Below are positions 17,348 through 25,586 of a DNA stretch of 64,000 nt, one piece after another. The translations under genes were made by a program, and so were the position numbers. Under the pieces are notes generated by a model. That model saw nothing but the letters and a program-made list of their open reading frames with translations, had not been told where the DNA came from and made no database searches. Source of the stretch: Gordonia sp. SL306 (GTDB lineage: Bacteria; Actinomycetota; Actinomycetes; Mycobacteriales; Mycobacteriaceae); contig NZ_CP113063.1 in NCBI RefSeq assembly GCF_026625785.1, forward strand, positions 744,001 to 808,000. Reading direction: 5' to 3'. Each line of letters starts with the position of its first letter. Position 1 is the first letter of the stretch.

Positions 17348-18367
17348 TCAGTCGGGCAGATTGTGCGGGGTGATGACCTGGATACCGGACACCCGCGGCG
17401 GTTGATCGCCGGGCAGTGCACCGTGGAACCGCATCACCGACTGCGCCACCTGGCGCATATCCGCGCGTAGGTCGTGGTGCAAGACCGCGGTCAGATGCCC
17501 GCTGCGCAGCAATGCCCGATTGGCGTCACCGAGGTCGTGTCCGATGAACGCCTCGCAGGTCCGGTCGGCAGCACCGAACGCCGCGACGATGCCCCGGTTG
17601 CCGCCGCCGATCGAGTAGACCGCTCCTATGTCCGGGAAGTCGCGCAGGGTGCGGGCGGTGAGCGTCCCGCAGGTCGCGTCGAGACCGTCGGAATCCGACA
17701 CCTCGACGACCCGACGCCCGGGATCATAGGCACGCATGGCCGACCGGAATCCCATCTCGCGTTCCTCCTCCCCGCGGAACATCGCACTGCTGGTGATCAC
17801 CAGCACGTCTGCGTGGACATGACGCAGCCATTGACACATCAGATATCCCGCAGTGGCACCGGCGGCGCGGTTGTCCATCCCGACATAGGCGATCCGCGTG
17901 CTCATGGGCACATCGGTCACCAGCGTGATCACCGGTACACGGGCGGCGGTGAGCCTACCGATCGCCGCCGCGACCTCGGGGGTGTCCGGCGCCTTCAGCA
18001 CCACCGCATGACTACCCTGCCGGCCGATCGCGTCGAGCTGAGCGATGAGGTCGTCGGTCGCCCAGGTCTCCCGGAGGTGATAGCGCGCCCGCATCACCGC
18101 CGGCCGCAGACCCGGGAACTCCTGTTCCATCGCCTCCCGGACCAATCCGGAGAACTGGCGCGGGGTCTCCATCACGAGGTCGATCAGGAACCTGCGTCCG
18201 GACAGTCGCAGCTGGGTGCGCTGACGATCGAGGTCGGTGATGGCCTGCTCCACCTGCAGCACCGTTCCCTCACGCACGCCGGACCGCCCGTGCAGGACGC
18301 GGTCGACGGTGGCCTCGCTGACCCCCGCCTGCCTGGCGATCTCCCGGATCGGATAACGATGTGGCAC
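17348..18367 (-). CDS. LacI-family regulator
   Basis: 339 residues from GTG 18367, preceded by AGGAG. The LacI HTH begins at the very N-terminus (YPIREIARQAGVSEATVDRVLHG) and is followed by the hinge and a type-I periplasmic-binding-like effector domain. The distal segment ends QVITPHNLPD. A longer frame to 18517 exists but would put 50 unusual residues before the HTH. It is divergent from the PhyH-type operon at 18511, with a palindrome between them, so it most likely controls that operon and itself. The effector is presumably an inositol or derivative. Confidence 0.88.
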   Translation of the reverse strand: MPHRYPIREIARQAGVSEATVDRVLHGRSGVREGTVLQVEQAITDLDRQRTQLRLSGRRFLIDLVMETPRQFSGLVREAMEQEFPGLRPAVMRARYHLRETWATDDLIAQLDAIGRQGSHAVVLKAPDTPEVAAAIGRLTAARVPVITLVTDVPMSTRIAYVGMDNRAAGATAGYLMCQWLRHVHADVLVITSSAMFRGEEEREMGFRSAMRAYDPGRRVVEVSDSDGLDATCGTLTARTLRDFPDIGAVYSIGGGNRGIVAAFGAADRTCEAFIGHDLGDANRALLRSGHLTAVLHHDLRADMRQVAQSVMRFHGALPGDQPPRVSGIQVITPHNLPD

Positions 18368-18404
18368 GGAACACTCCTGAGGGATTCTTGATGGAAATCT
18401 GCCC

Positions 18405-18416
18405 TTGTCCGGACAA
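18405..18416. promoter_or_regulatory. palindrome TTGTCCGGACAA
   Basis: Perfect 12-bp palindrome in the divergent gap between the LacI gene (start 18367) and the PhyH-type gene (start 18511). A LacI operator is expected here; the centre CCGG fits a symmetric LacI-type site. Binding partner inferred from position. Confidence 0.5.
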
Positions 18417-18510
18417 TAAGATCTTGCCATTCTGGTCAAGTGATCACGGCGGAATCGCCGAGGGCCCGATCTCGCACCACCGACCTTCATCCCGAGAGGA
18501 GCGCACGCAC

Positions 18511-19698
18511 ATGACACTGCGCAGCGCCGACCCCATCACTGCGGTACCCCGCGCCGACCGCATCACCGAATCCGGATGCAACCTCGACGACTTCGTCGCG
18601 CTCACCCGACGCACCACCACTCTCGCCGACTATCCGCATGCCACCAGCACCGAACGCGGCGTGCTGTTCTACGACTCGGCAACGGTGACCGCGGCCACCG
18701 GTGAAGCCCGCGAGGTACTCGCCGACGAACTGGCCGACGCACTGCTCAACGGCCCCGGCATCGTGGTGTTCGCCGGCGCCTTCGACGACCGGCACGGTCT
18801 GGCCGAGACCACCGCACTCTTTCAGGACATCATCGCCGACCAGAACGACGCCGGAGTGTCCAACGGCGACCACTTCGCCAAACCCGGCGCCAACGATCGC
18901 GTCTGGAATGCCCTACAGAAATTCGCCGAGCGCGACCCCGAACTGTTCACCCGCTACTACAGCAACAGTGTCCTCGCCCTGATCAGCGAGGCCTGGCTGG
19001 GCCCGTGGTATCAGGTGACCTCCTCGGTCAACGTGGTCAACCCAGGTGGCGCGGCGCAGAACCCGCACCGCGACTATCACCTGGGTTTCATGTCGACCGA
19101 CACTGCCGCCAGCTTCCGCGCGCACGTCCATCGGCTGTCCCCAGCCCTCACACTGCAGGGCGCTATCGCGCATGTCGACATGCCGATCGAATCGGGGCCG
19201 ACGATGTACCTCCCGTACTCGCAGACCTACGCGGCCGGCTATCTCGCGTTCAACCTGCCCGAGTTCCGCGAGTACTTCGCCAACAACTACGTCCAGCTGC
19301 CGTTGTCCGCCGGTGATGCGGTGTTCTTCAACCCGGCATTGTTCCACGCCGCCGGGCACAACACCTCGGCCGACATCAAGCGCATGGCCAACTTGCTGCA
19401 GGTGTCCTCGGCGTTCGGTCGGGCAATGGATGCCGTCGACCGCTCGGCGATGCTCCGGTGGATCTATCCCGCGCTGCAGCAGCGCGCCGCCGCCGGTGAC
19501 GCCCGCGGCGTGGCGAACGCAATCGCGGCCAGCGCCGAGGGTTACGCATTCCCCAGCAACCTCGACCTCGACCAGCCACTCACCGGACTGACCGGAGAAT
19601 CGCAGGCGCAGTTGGTCGCTCGCGCTCTCGCCGACGGTTTCGACGCCGCTCGATTCGACCAGGAACTGTCCGCGCTCGACGCGCGGCACATTCCGTGA
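18511..19698 (+). CDS. phytanoyl-CoA-dioxygenase-family protein
   Basis: 395 residues, first gene of a five-gene operon; GAGAGGA precedes the ATG. A PhyH-like double-stranded beta-helix is indicated by the iron-binding HxD in NPHRDYHLGF, a distal His in FHAAGHN and an Arg shortly after (SADIKRMANLL) for 2-oxoglutarate. This predicts an Fe(II)/2-oxoglutarate oxygenase, hydroxylating or oxidatively demethylating a small molecule. It is about 100 residues longer than typical PhyH. Its neighbours are IolG-, IolE- and SDR-type enzymes, so the substrate is probably a cyclitol (for example an O-methyl-inositol) rather than a lipid; that is inference. Confidence 0.82.
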   Translation: MTLRSADPITAVPRADRITESGCNLDDFVALTRRTTTLADYPHATSTERGVLFYDSATVTAATGEAREVLADELADALLNGPGIVVFAGAFDDRHGLAETTALFQDIIADQNDAGVSNGDHFAKPGANDRVWNALQKFAERDPELFTRYYSNSVLALISEAWLGPWYQVTSSVNVVNPGGAAQNPHRDYHLGFMSTDTAASFRAHVHRLSPALTLQGAIAHVDMPIESGPTMYLPYSQTYAAGYLAFNLPEFREYFANNYVQLPLSAGDAVFFNPALFHAAGHNTSADIKRMANLLQVSSAFGRAMDAVDRSAMLRWIYPALQQRAAAGDARGVANAIAASAEGYAFPSNLDLDQPLTGLTGESQAQLVARALADGFDAARFDQELSALDARHIP

Positions 19699-19728
19699 CC
19701 CGCACCCGCCACGAGAAGGAACCCATCG

Positions 19729-20508
19729 ATGACCGAACATGAACCGCTCGCCGACAGAGTGCTGTTGGTCAGCGGCGGAACACAGGGCATCGGCGCGGCG
19801 ATCGTCCGTGCTGCCGCCGAGGCGGGCGCCCGGGTCGCGTTCAGCGGGCGCAACGCGGAGAAGGGCAAACAACTGGCTGCCGAATTCGACGGACGCCCGG
19901 TCGTCTTCGTCCAGGCCGACCTGTCCGATCCAGCGGCGGCGACCGAGAGCGTGGCCGCGACGATCGCCGAGTTCGGCCGCATCGACTGCCTGGTGAACGC
20001 GGCGGGTACCACCACCCGGGGCAGTCTGCTCGACACCACCCCGGAGCTGTTCGACAGCCACATCGCCACCAACATGCGCGCTCCGTTCTTCACCATGCAG
20101 GCCGCGGTGAAGGACATGATCAGTCGTGGTGCACGGGGCAGCATCGTCAACATCATCACCATGTCGTCGTACGGTGGGCAGGCGTACCTCGCCCCGTATT
20201 CGGCGTCCAAGGCGGGCCTGGTCGGATTGACCAAGAACGCCGCGCACGCACACCGCTGGGATCGCATCCGGATCAACGGCCTCAACATCGGGTGGAGCGA
20301 GACCGAGGGTGAGACCGATGTCCAGAAGCGATTCCACGGCGCCGACGACACCTGGATCGACCAGGCCAACGCCTCGGTGCCGATGGGCAGACTCGGCCAG
20401 CCCGACGAGATCGCCGACTTCGTCGTGTTCCTGCTGTCCGACCGGAGCGGGGTGGTGACCGGCTCGGTCATCGACTGGGACCAGATAGTGATGGGTGGAT
20501 TGGACTGA
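19729..20508 (+). CDS. SDR-family oxidoreductase
   Basis: 259 residues. SGGTQGIG is the cofactor motif, NAAG follows in the middle (one base change from NNAG) and YSASK is the catalytic pair. The C-terminus (VVTGSVIDWDQIVMGGLD) matches SDRs acting on sugars and polyols. Second gene of the PhyH operon, 30 bases behind it and sharing its stop codon with the next start (TGATG). Probably oxidises or reduces a cyclitol or its keto form. Confidence 0.87.
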   Translation: MTEHEPLADRVLLVSGGTQGIGAAIVRAAAEAGARVAFSGRNAEKGKQLAAEFDGRPVVFVQADLSDPAAATESVAATIAEFGRIDCLVNAAGTTTRGSLLDTTPELFDSHIATNMRAPFFTMQAAVKDMISRGARGSIVNIITMSSYGGQAYLAPYSASKAGLVGLTKNAAHAHRWDRIRINGLNIGWSETEGETDVQKRFHGADDTWIDQANASVPMGRLGQPDEIADFVVFLLSDRSGVVTGSVIDWDQIVMGGLD

Positions 20509-21545
20509 TGGGACTGACAATCGGGGTCATCGGCCTCGGGCGGATCGGCGGATTCCATGCCGACACGCTCGCCGCCCTACCCACCGTCGACCACCTCGTC
20601 GTCACCGACGCCCACCCGGCCGCCATCGACGCGACCACTGCCCGGCTGAGCACGGCCCGAGCGGTTTCCGACGCCGACGCGCTGTTGAGCGCCGGAGTCG
20701 ACGCGGTGGTCATCGCCAGCGCCACGCCGACGCACGCCGAGCTGATCGAGAAGGCCGTCACCGCCGGGGTTCCGACGCTGTGCGAGAAACCGATCGCATT
20801 GTCGGTCACGGATTCTGCCGAAGTGGTCCGCCGGGTCGCCGACTCCGGGGTACCGGTGCACATCGGGTACAACCGACGGTTCGATCCGGCAATGGCCGCG
20901 GCACGTGCGGCGGTGGCCGCCGGCGACCTCGGGTTCATCACCACCGTGCGATCGACCACCCTCGACCCGGCGCCACCGCCACGCGACTACATCGAGGCCT
21001 CGGGCGGCATCTTCCGGGACTGCGCAGTGCACGATTTCGACACGCTGCGTTGGCTTCTCGACGACGAGGTGGTCGAGGTGTACGCCGCGGGCGCCAACCA
21101 GGGCGACCCGCATTTCGCGGAGGTCGGCGACGTCGACTCCGCGTCGGTCCTGCTGACCTTCGCATCCGGCACCATCGGTGTGGTGTCGGTGACCCGCTAC
21201 AACGGCCGCGGTTACGACTGCCGGCTCGAGGTGCACGGCAGCACCGATTCCGTCGTCGCAGGCTGGGATGACGGCACCCCCGTCCGGAACCTGCAGCCGG
21301 GCTGCGACTTTCCCGGCGGTACCCCGCACGCGTTCTTCATGGACCGATTCGCCGCCGCGTACCGCGCCGAGCTGACCGCATTCTGTGACACCGTCACCGG
21401 TGACGGATCGCCCGCGCTCTGCACTGCCCACGACGCTCTCGAGGTCGCGGTGATCGCCGAGGCGGCCACGCGATCGGCCGCCACCCACCGACCCGTCCGC
21501 ACCGATGAGCTACGGGCGCAACACGTTACCGCACAACGACAGTGA
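20508..21545 (+). CDS. Gfo/Idh/MocA oxidoreductase, inositol 2-dehydrogenase-like
   Basis: 345 residues. The Rossmann motif GVIGLGRIGGFHAD opens the protein; CEKPIALS (about residue 92-99) supplies the lysine of the EKP motif, and CAVHDFDTLRWLL carries the catalytic Asp/His region typical of inositol dehydrogenases. It would oxidise myo-inositol or a stereoisomer to an inosose with NAD+. Its start overlaps the SDR stop. One of three IolG-like proteins in the window (others at 35486 and 39772), suggesting different stereochemistry for each. Confidence 0.86.
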   Translation: MGLTIGVIGLGRIGGFHADTLAALPTVDHLVVTDAHPAAIDATTARLSTARAVSDADALLSAGVDAVVIASATPTHAELIEKAVTAGVPTLCEKPIALSVTDSAEVVRRVADSGVPVHIGYNRRFDPAMAAARAAVAAGDLGFITTVRSTTLDPAPPPRDYIEASGGIFRDCAVHDFDTLRWLLDDEVVEVYAAGANQGDPHFAEVGDVDSASVLLTFASGTIGVVSVTRYNGRGYDCRLEVHGSTDSVVAGWDDGTPVRNLQPGCDFPGGTPHAFFMDRFAAAYRAELTAFCDTVTGDGSPALCTAHDALEVAVIAEAATRSAATHRPVRTDELRAQHVTAQRQ

Positions 21546-21556
21546 GGACCCCCGAC

Positions 21557-22462
21557 ATGACCAGCGCCGACACGACCACCGGCAGACTGCGTATCGCCGC
21601 CGCGCCCATCTCCTGGGGAGTCTGCGAGGTCCCCGGATGGGGATACCAGCTCAGCCCGGAGCGGGTTCTCGGCGAGATGCGCGAACTCGGTGTCACCGCC
21701 GCCGAGACCGGCCCCGAGGGGTTCCTACCCACATCGCCCGCGGAGTTGCGCGACACCCTGGCCTCCTACGACCTCCGCTGCGTCGGATCGTTCGTGCCGG
21801 TCGTCCTGCACAAGTCCGACCACGATCCGGCCCCGGCGGTGAACGAGGTCCTCGACCGGCTCGAGACCTCTGGCGGCGACGTCCTCGTCCTCGCCGCGGC
21901 GACCGGCGTCGACGGCTACGACGACCGGCCGGATCTGACCGAGGAGGACTGGACGACGTTGCTCGCCAACCTCGATCGCCTCGGCGACCTGGCGACGGAG
22001 CGCGGTGTCACCGCCGCGCTGCATCCGCACGTGGGCACGATGATCGAGAAGCGCGACGAGGTCTACCGCGTGCTCGAGAACTCGACGATCGGCCTGTGCC
22101 TCGACACCGGCCATCTGTTGATCGGGGGTACCGACCCTCTCGAGGTCACCCAGGCGTTCACTGACCGCATCACGCACGCACACCTCAAGGATGTCAAGGT
22201 CGAGCTCGCCGAACAGGTGCAGCGCGGTGAGATCACCTACACCGACGCGGTGGCCCAGGGTATGTACGTGCCACTCGGCGCCGGTGAAGCCCATATCGCA
22301 CGTGTTGTCGGAACCCTCGTCGATGCCGGCTTCAACGGATGGTACGTCCTCGAGCAGGACACGATTCTCGCCGACGAGTCCGACGGCGACGCCGCCGCAG
22401 GCAACGTCGCGGTGTCGATGTCGTTCCTGCGCAAAGCTGCTCAGCGGCCGGTGCGGGTGTGA
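21557..22462 (+). CDS. IolE-like sugar isomerase / inosose dehydratase
   Basis: 301 residues, AP-endonuclease-2 type TIM barrel. SWGVCEVPGWGYQLSPERVL and the TGPEGFLP loop near the N-terminus are hallmarks of the inosose dehydratase (IolE) group, and metal ligands are visible in LHPHVGT, LCLDTGHL, HAHLKDV and near the C-terminal VLEQD. It would dehydrate 2-keto-myo-inositol to the diketone used by IolD. The main iolC-B-D-G-A operon has no iolE of its own, so this is the likely dehydratase for the pathway. An upstream GTG (21542) is possible. Confidence 0.8.
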   Translation: MTSADTTTGRLRIAAAPISWGVCEVPGWGYQLSPERVLGEMRELGVTAAETGPEGFLPTSPAELRDTLASYDLRCVGSFVPVVLHKSDHDPAPAVNEVLDRLETSGGDVLVLAAATGVDGYDDRPDLTEEDWTTLLANLDRLGDLATERGVTAALHPHVGTMIEKRDEVYRVLENSTIGLCLDTGHLLIGGTDPLEVTQAFTDRITHAHLKDVKVELAEQVQRGEITYTDAVAQGMYVPLGAGEAHIARVVGTLVDAGFNGWYVLEQDTILADESDGDAAAGNVAVSMSFLRKAAQRPVRV

Positions 22463-23460
22463 CCGCCGCATCGGCCCGCCCGCTGCGCATCGGGGTGCTC
22501 GGCGCGTCCCGTATCGCCGAGTCGGCGATCGTCGGCCCGGCGCAGGCGTTGGGCCACCGCCTGGTCGCGGTGGCCGCGCGTGACCGCGGCAGGGCCGAGG
22601 CGTTCGCGGGCAAGTACGGCGTGGAGCGAGTCCTCGACACGTACCAGGATGTGATCGACGACCCCGAGGTCGACGTCGTCTACAACCCGCTGGCAAACGC
22701 TTTGCACGGACCGTGGAACCTCGCCGCGGTGCGTGCAGGCAAGCCCGTTCTCAGCGAGAAGCCGTTCGCACGCAACGAGTCCGAGGCGCGGCAGGTCGCC
22801 GCGGCCGCCCAGGCCGCAGGCGTTCCGATCCTCGAGGGATTCCACTACCTCTTCCATCCGCTCATGGCGCGAACCTTCGAGCTGCTCGACAGCGGGTCGA
22901 TCGGCGCGGTGCGTCACGTGGAGGTGGTGATGGCGATGCCCTCCCCCGGCGACGAGGATCCGCGGTGGTCCTACGATCTCGCGGGCGGCGCGCTGATGGA
23001 CCTCGGCTGCTACTCACTGCACGTCTCGCGAGTCTTGGGCCCCTGGTGCGGTGGCGCGCCGGAGATCGCGGGCGGACGAGCCGTGCTCCGCGGACCGCAG
23101 ATCGACCAATCCGCGGTTCTCGACATCCGATATCCCAACGGCGCGACCGGAACCCATGCGATCTCCATGGTCGCAGGCGAGTACGTATTCAGCCTCCGGA
23201 TCGTCGGCGACGACGGGAGTCTGTACCTCCACGACTACCTCGCTCCCAGCCGCGACGACCGCCTGACCGTGGTGTCGTCGTCGGGTGGGGCGGTCGCCGT
23301 CGAACATCTCGGCACCCGATCGACCTACACCTACCAGCTCGAGGCGTTGGCGATCGCGATCACGCACGGCACCGCGCTACTCATCGGTCTCGACGACGCC
23401 GTCGAGAACATGCGGTACCTCGACGACGCCTATCGCGCGATCGGTCTCGATCCGCGGTGA
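22459..23460 (+). CDS. Gfo/Idh/MocA-family oxidoreductase
   Basis: 333 residues from a GTG overlapping the IolE-like stop by 4 bases. GVLGASRIAESAIV is the Rossmann motif of the trehalose-/glucose-fructose-oxidoreductase-like subgroup; SEKPFARN supplies the EKP lysine; GGALMDLGCYSLH is the active-site Asp/Tyr/His segment of that subgroup. It therefore differs from the IolG-type enzymes and might act on a ring-opened or glycosidic intermediate. Last gene of the PhyH operon; convergent with the fusion protein gene 16 bases away, whose C-terminus resembles this very family. Confidence 0.84.
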   Translation: MTAASARPLRIGVLGASRIAESAIVGPAQALGHRLVAVAARDRGRAEAFAGKYGVERVLDTYQDVIDDPEVDVVYNPLANALHGPWNLAAVRAGKPVLSEKPFARNESEARQVAAAAQAAGVPILEGFHYLFHPLMARTFELLDSGSIGAVRHVEVVMAMPSPGDEDPRWSYDLAGGALMDLGCYSLHVSRVLGPWCGGAPEIAGGRAVLRGPQIDQSAVLDIRYPNGATGTHAISMVAGEYVFSLRIVGDDGSLYLHDYLAPSRDDRLTVVSSSGGAVAVEHLGTRSTYTYQLEALAIAITHGTALLIGLDDAVENMRYLDDAYRAIGLDPR

Positions 23461-23476
23461 CGTCGAGGCCGAAGCG

Positions 23477-24652
23477 CTAGTCGACGGACAAACCCCGCAC
23501 CAGCTTGCCGGCCTCCCGCGCCTTGATCGTCCAAACCTCCTGAGCCTCGGCGGGTAGCGCGATGTAGATCGCATCGACCTCCGGGTCGTCGATGAGGTCT
23601 TCGTAGAGTCCGTAGCTGACCAGGATGCCCAGCCGGTCGGCGATCTCCCATGCGACCGCGGTGGATGCGCTCGCGACCACCTCGATCGGACCCGAGACCA
23701 CCCCGGGTGTACCCAGCTCACGAACCAGTGTGTCGTCGCAGGTGTCCGCCAACAGCCCCCAACGGACGCGTTCGCGGCCGGCATCGACGAGATCGGGATC
23801 CGTTCCGGCGGGCGGTGCCGTGGTCCCGCGCACCATCAACTCCGGCTCCAGCGCGATCGCCCCGTAGAAGCCGAGTCCGCCCGTGTTCGGGGGGCGCTCG
23901 GAATCTCCGACGAGCGACGCGACCGCGTCCAAGGCGGCGTTGCCCAGGCCCGCCACGTCCTGGCGGATCGTCGTGAGGTTCACATGTCCGAGTACCATGT
24001 GCGGGCCGTCGTCGTAGCCGACCACGGACAGGTCGTCGGGGACACGAATACCGTTGTGTCGCATGACTTCGATGAATCCGACGGCCATCCGGTCGTTGGC
24101 CAGGAAGACCGCGGTCGGCAGGTTCCCCTCGGCGAGCAGCCGCTCCGCCGCCAGTGCTCCCGCCTCCTCGGTGTAGTCGCCGACCAGGGTCCGGCATTCG
24201 TCGCGGAACCCGGCCGCGGTCATCGCGCCGAGGTATCCGCGCAGGCGCTCGGCAGCGCAGGGATGATCGCCGCCCTCGATGTGGGCAATCGCGGTGTGCC
24301 CGAGATCGATCAGATGCTGAACCGCCATCTGCGCGCCGCGCCATTCGTCGGTTCCGACGGTCACGGCGACGAGATCCGGGATCCGCTCACCGACCACGAC
24401 GATCGGCACGTCGCACACGAATCGATCGCCGTGCTCGGCGCCCACGACGATGATCGCCGCACACCCCTGATCCGCGAGATCCGCCACCGCACGTACCCGC
24501 GTCCGTTTCGCGCCGTGCAGTGCGAGCGACAACCGGTAGCCGACCAGGTCTGCCGCCGCATACAGTTCGGCGACCAGATCCGCCTCGAACGGGCTCGACG
24601 CACCGAACACCACCCCGACCAGACGTCCGCCCGACTTGTCCCCCTGAACCAT
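23477..24652 (-). CDS. LacI-type effector domain fused to a Gfo/Idh/MocA-like fragment
   Basis: 391 residues from ATG 24652 (AGGAGAAAGGA before it). Residues about 10-285 are a LacI effector-binding domain that starts directly with RLVGVVFGASSPFEADLV; the usual HTH and hinge are absent, and only ~75 bases separate it from the upstream terminator. Residues ~297-391 resemble the first strand-helix units of the Gfo/Idh/MocA Rossmann domain: RWGLLADTCDD (glycine motif lost), IEVVASAS, YEDLIDDPEVDAIYIALP, WTIKAREAGK; it stops where EKP would follow. Neither DNA nor cofactor binding is expected, so a sensor or decoy role, or decay, is possible. The fold of each part is clear; the function is unknown. 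Confidence 0.72.
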   Translation of the reverse strand: MVQGDKSGGRLVGVVFGASSPFEADLVAELYAAADLVGYRLSLALHGAKRTRVRAVADLADQGCAAIIVVGAEHGDRFVCDVPIVVVGERIPDLVAVTVGTDEWRGAQMAVQHLIDLGHTAIAHIEGGDHPCAAERLRGYLGAMTAAGFRDECRTLVGDYTEEAGALAAERLLAEGNLPTAVFLANDRMAVGFIEVMRHNGIRVPDDLSVVGYDDGPHMVLGHVNLTTIRQDVAGLGNAALDAVASLVGDSERPPNTGGLGFYGAIALEPELMVRGTTAPPAGTDPDLVDAGRERVRWGLLADTCDDTLVRELGTPGVVSGPIEVVASASTAVAWEIADRLGILVSYGLYEDLIDDPEVDAIYIALPAEAQEVWTIKAREAGKLVRGLSVD

Positions 24653-24715
24653 GACCGGTCCTTTCTCCTGCCTCACAACGTATCCCGCCCGTTCACCGGA
24701 ATGTGGTGGAAACGC

Positions 24716-24751
24716 GATCCCGCCCGGTCCACGGATGGGCCGGGCGGGATC
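24716..24751 (-). terminator. hairpin after ABC operon
   Basis: Perfect 12-bp stem GATCCCGCCCGG / CCGGGCGGGATC with a 12-base loop, 16 bases beyond the stop of the ABC ATPase gene and before the fusion-protein gene. No U-tract; typical of high-GC terminators. Confidence 0.7.
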
Positions 24752-24766
24752 ACATCGGACTCGGTT

Positions 24767-25579
24767 TCAGCGACGCAGTTCGTGACTCAACGTGTCGAGT
24801 TCGTCGCCGCCTGCCATCTGCTGGGTGAGCTCGTCGAGGGTGATCTCGTCGTAGGTGCAGTCCAGCTTCTGGCGCCCGCGGTTGAGCAGCACGAAGTGGT
24901 CGCCGACCATGTGCGCGTGGTGCGGATTGTGCGTGATGAAGACGACGCCGAAACCCTGATCGCGCGCTGCCGAGATGTACCGCAGCACCGTGCCCGACTG
25001 CTTGACGCCCAGGGCGGCGGTCGGCTCGTCGAGGATGAGCACGCGGGCGCCGAAGTAGATCGCTCGCGAGATCGCCACGCACTGACGCTGACCGCCCGAG
25101 AGTGAACCGATCGGTGCGTCCACGTCGGGCAGGTCGATGCCCATCTTGAACAGCTCTTCCTTGGTGGTCGCCCGCATCGACTGGATGTCGAGCATCCGGA
25201 ACGGCCCCTTGCGCAGCTCCTGACCGAGGAAGAAATTGCGCCACACCGGCATCAGGCCGACGACCGCGAGGTCCTGGTACACAGTGGCGATGCCGGTCTC
25301 GAGGGCGTGCTTGGGAGATTCGAGCCTCGTCTCCTCGCCGTCGATGAGCAGTTCACCCTCGGTCTGCTGATGCAGGCCGGCCATGATCTTGATCAGGGTG
25401 GACTTGCCTGCGCCGTTGTCGCCGAGCACGCAGGTCACCTCGCCCGCGTTGACCCGCAGACTGATGTCCTTGAGCGCGATGATCGCGCCGTAGGACTTGC
25501 CGACGTTGCGGAGCTCGATCAGTGGCACCTTGCCCCCGCTGGATTCCGATTCGGGTCGCGTCTCGATTGCTGAACTCAT
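24767..25579 (-). CDS. ABC sugar transporter ATP-binding protein
   Basis: 270 residues, a single ABC domain as in FrcA-type sugar importers rather than the double RbsA type. Walker A GDNGAGKST (53-61), signature LSGGQRQ, Walker B VLILDEPTAAL, H-loop ITHN. It energises uptake with the permease and binding protein encoded upstream on the same strand. Clustering with iol genes points to inositol or a related cyclitol as substrate. Confidence 0.92.
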   Translation of the reverse strand: MSSAIETRPESESSGGKVPLIELRNVGKSYGAIIALKDISLRVNAGEVTCVLGDNGAGKSTLIKIMAGLHQQTEGELLIDGEETRLESPKHALETGIATVYQDLAVVGLMPVWRNFFLGQELRKGPFRMLDIQSMRATTKEELFKMGIDLPDVDAPIGSLSGGQRQCVAISRAIYFGARVLILDEPTAALGVKQSGTVLRYISAARDQGFGVVFITHNPHHAHMVGDHFVLLNRGRQKLDCTYDEITLDELTQQMAGGDELDTLSHELRR

Positions 25580-25586
25580 TGTCGTG

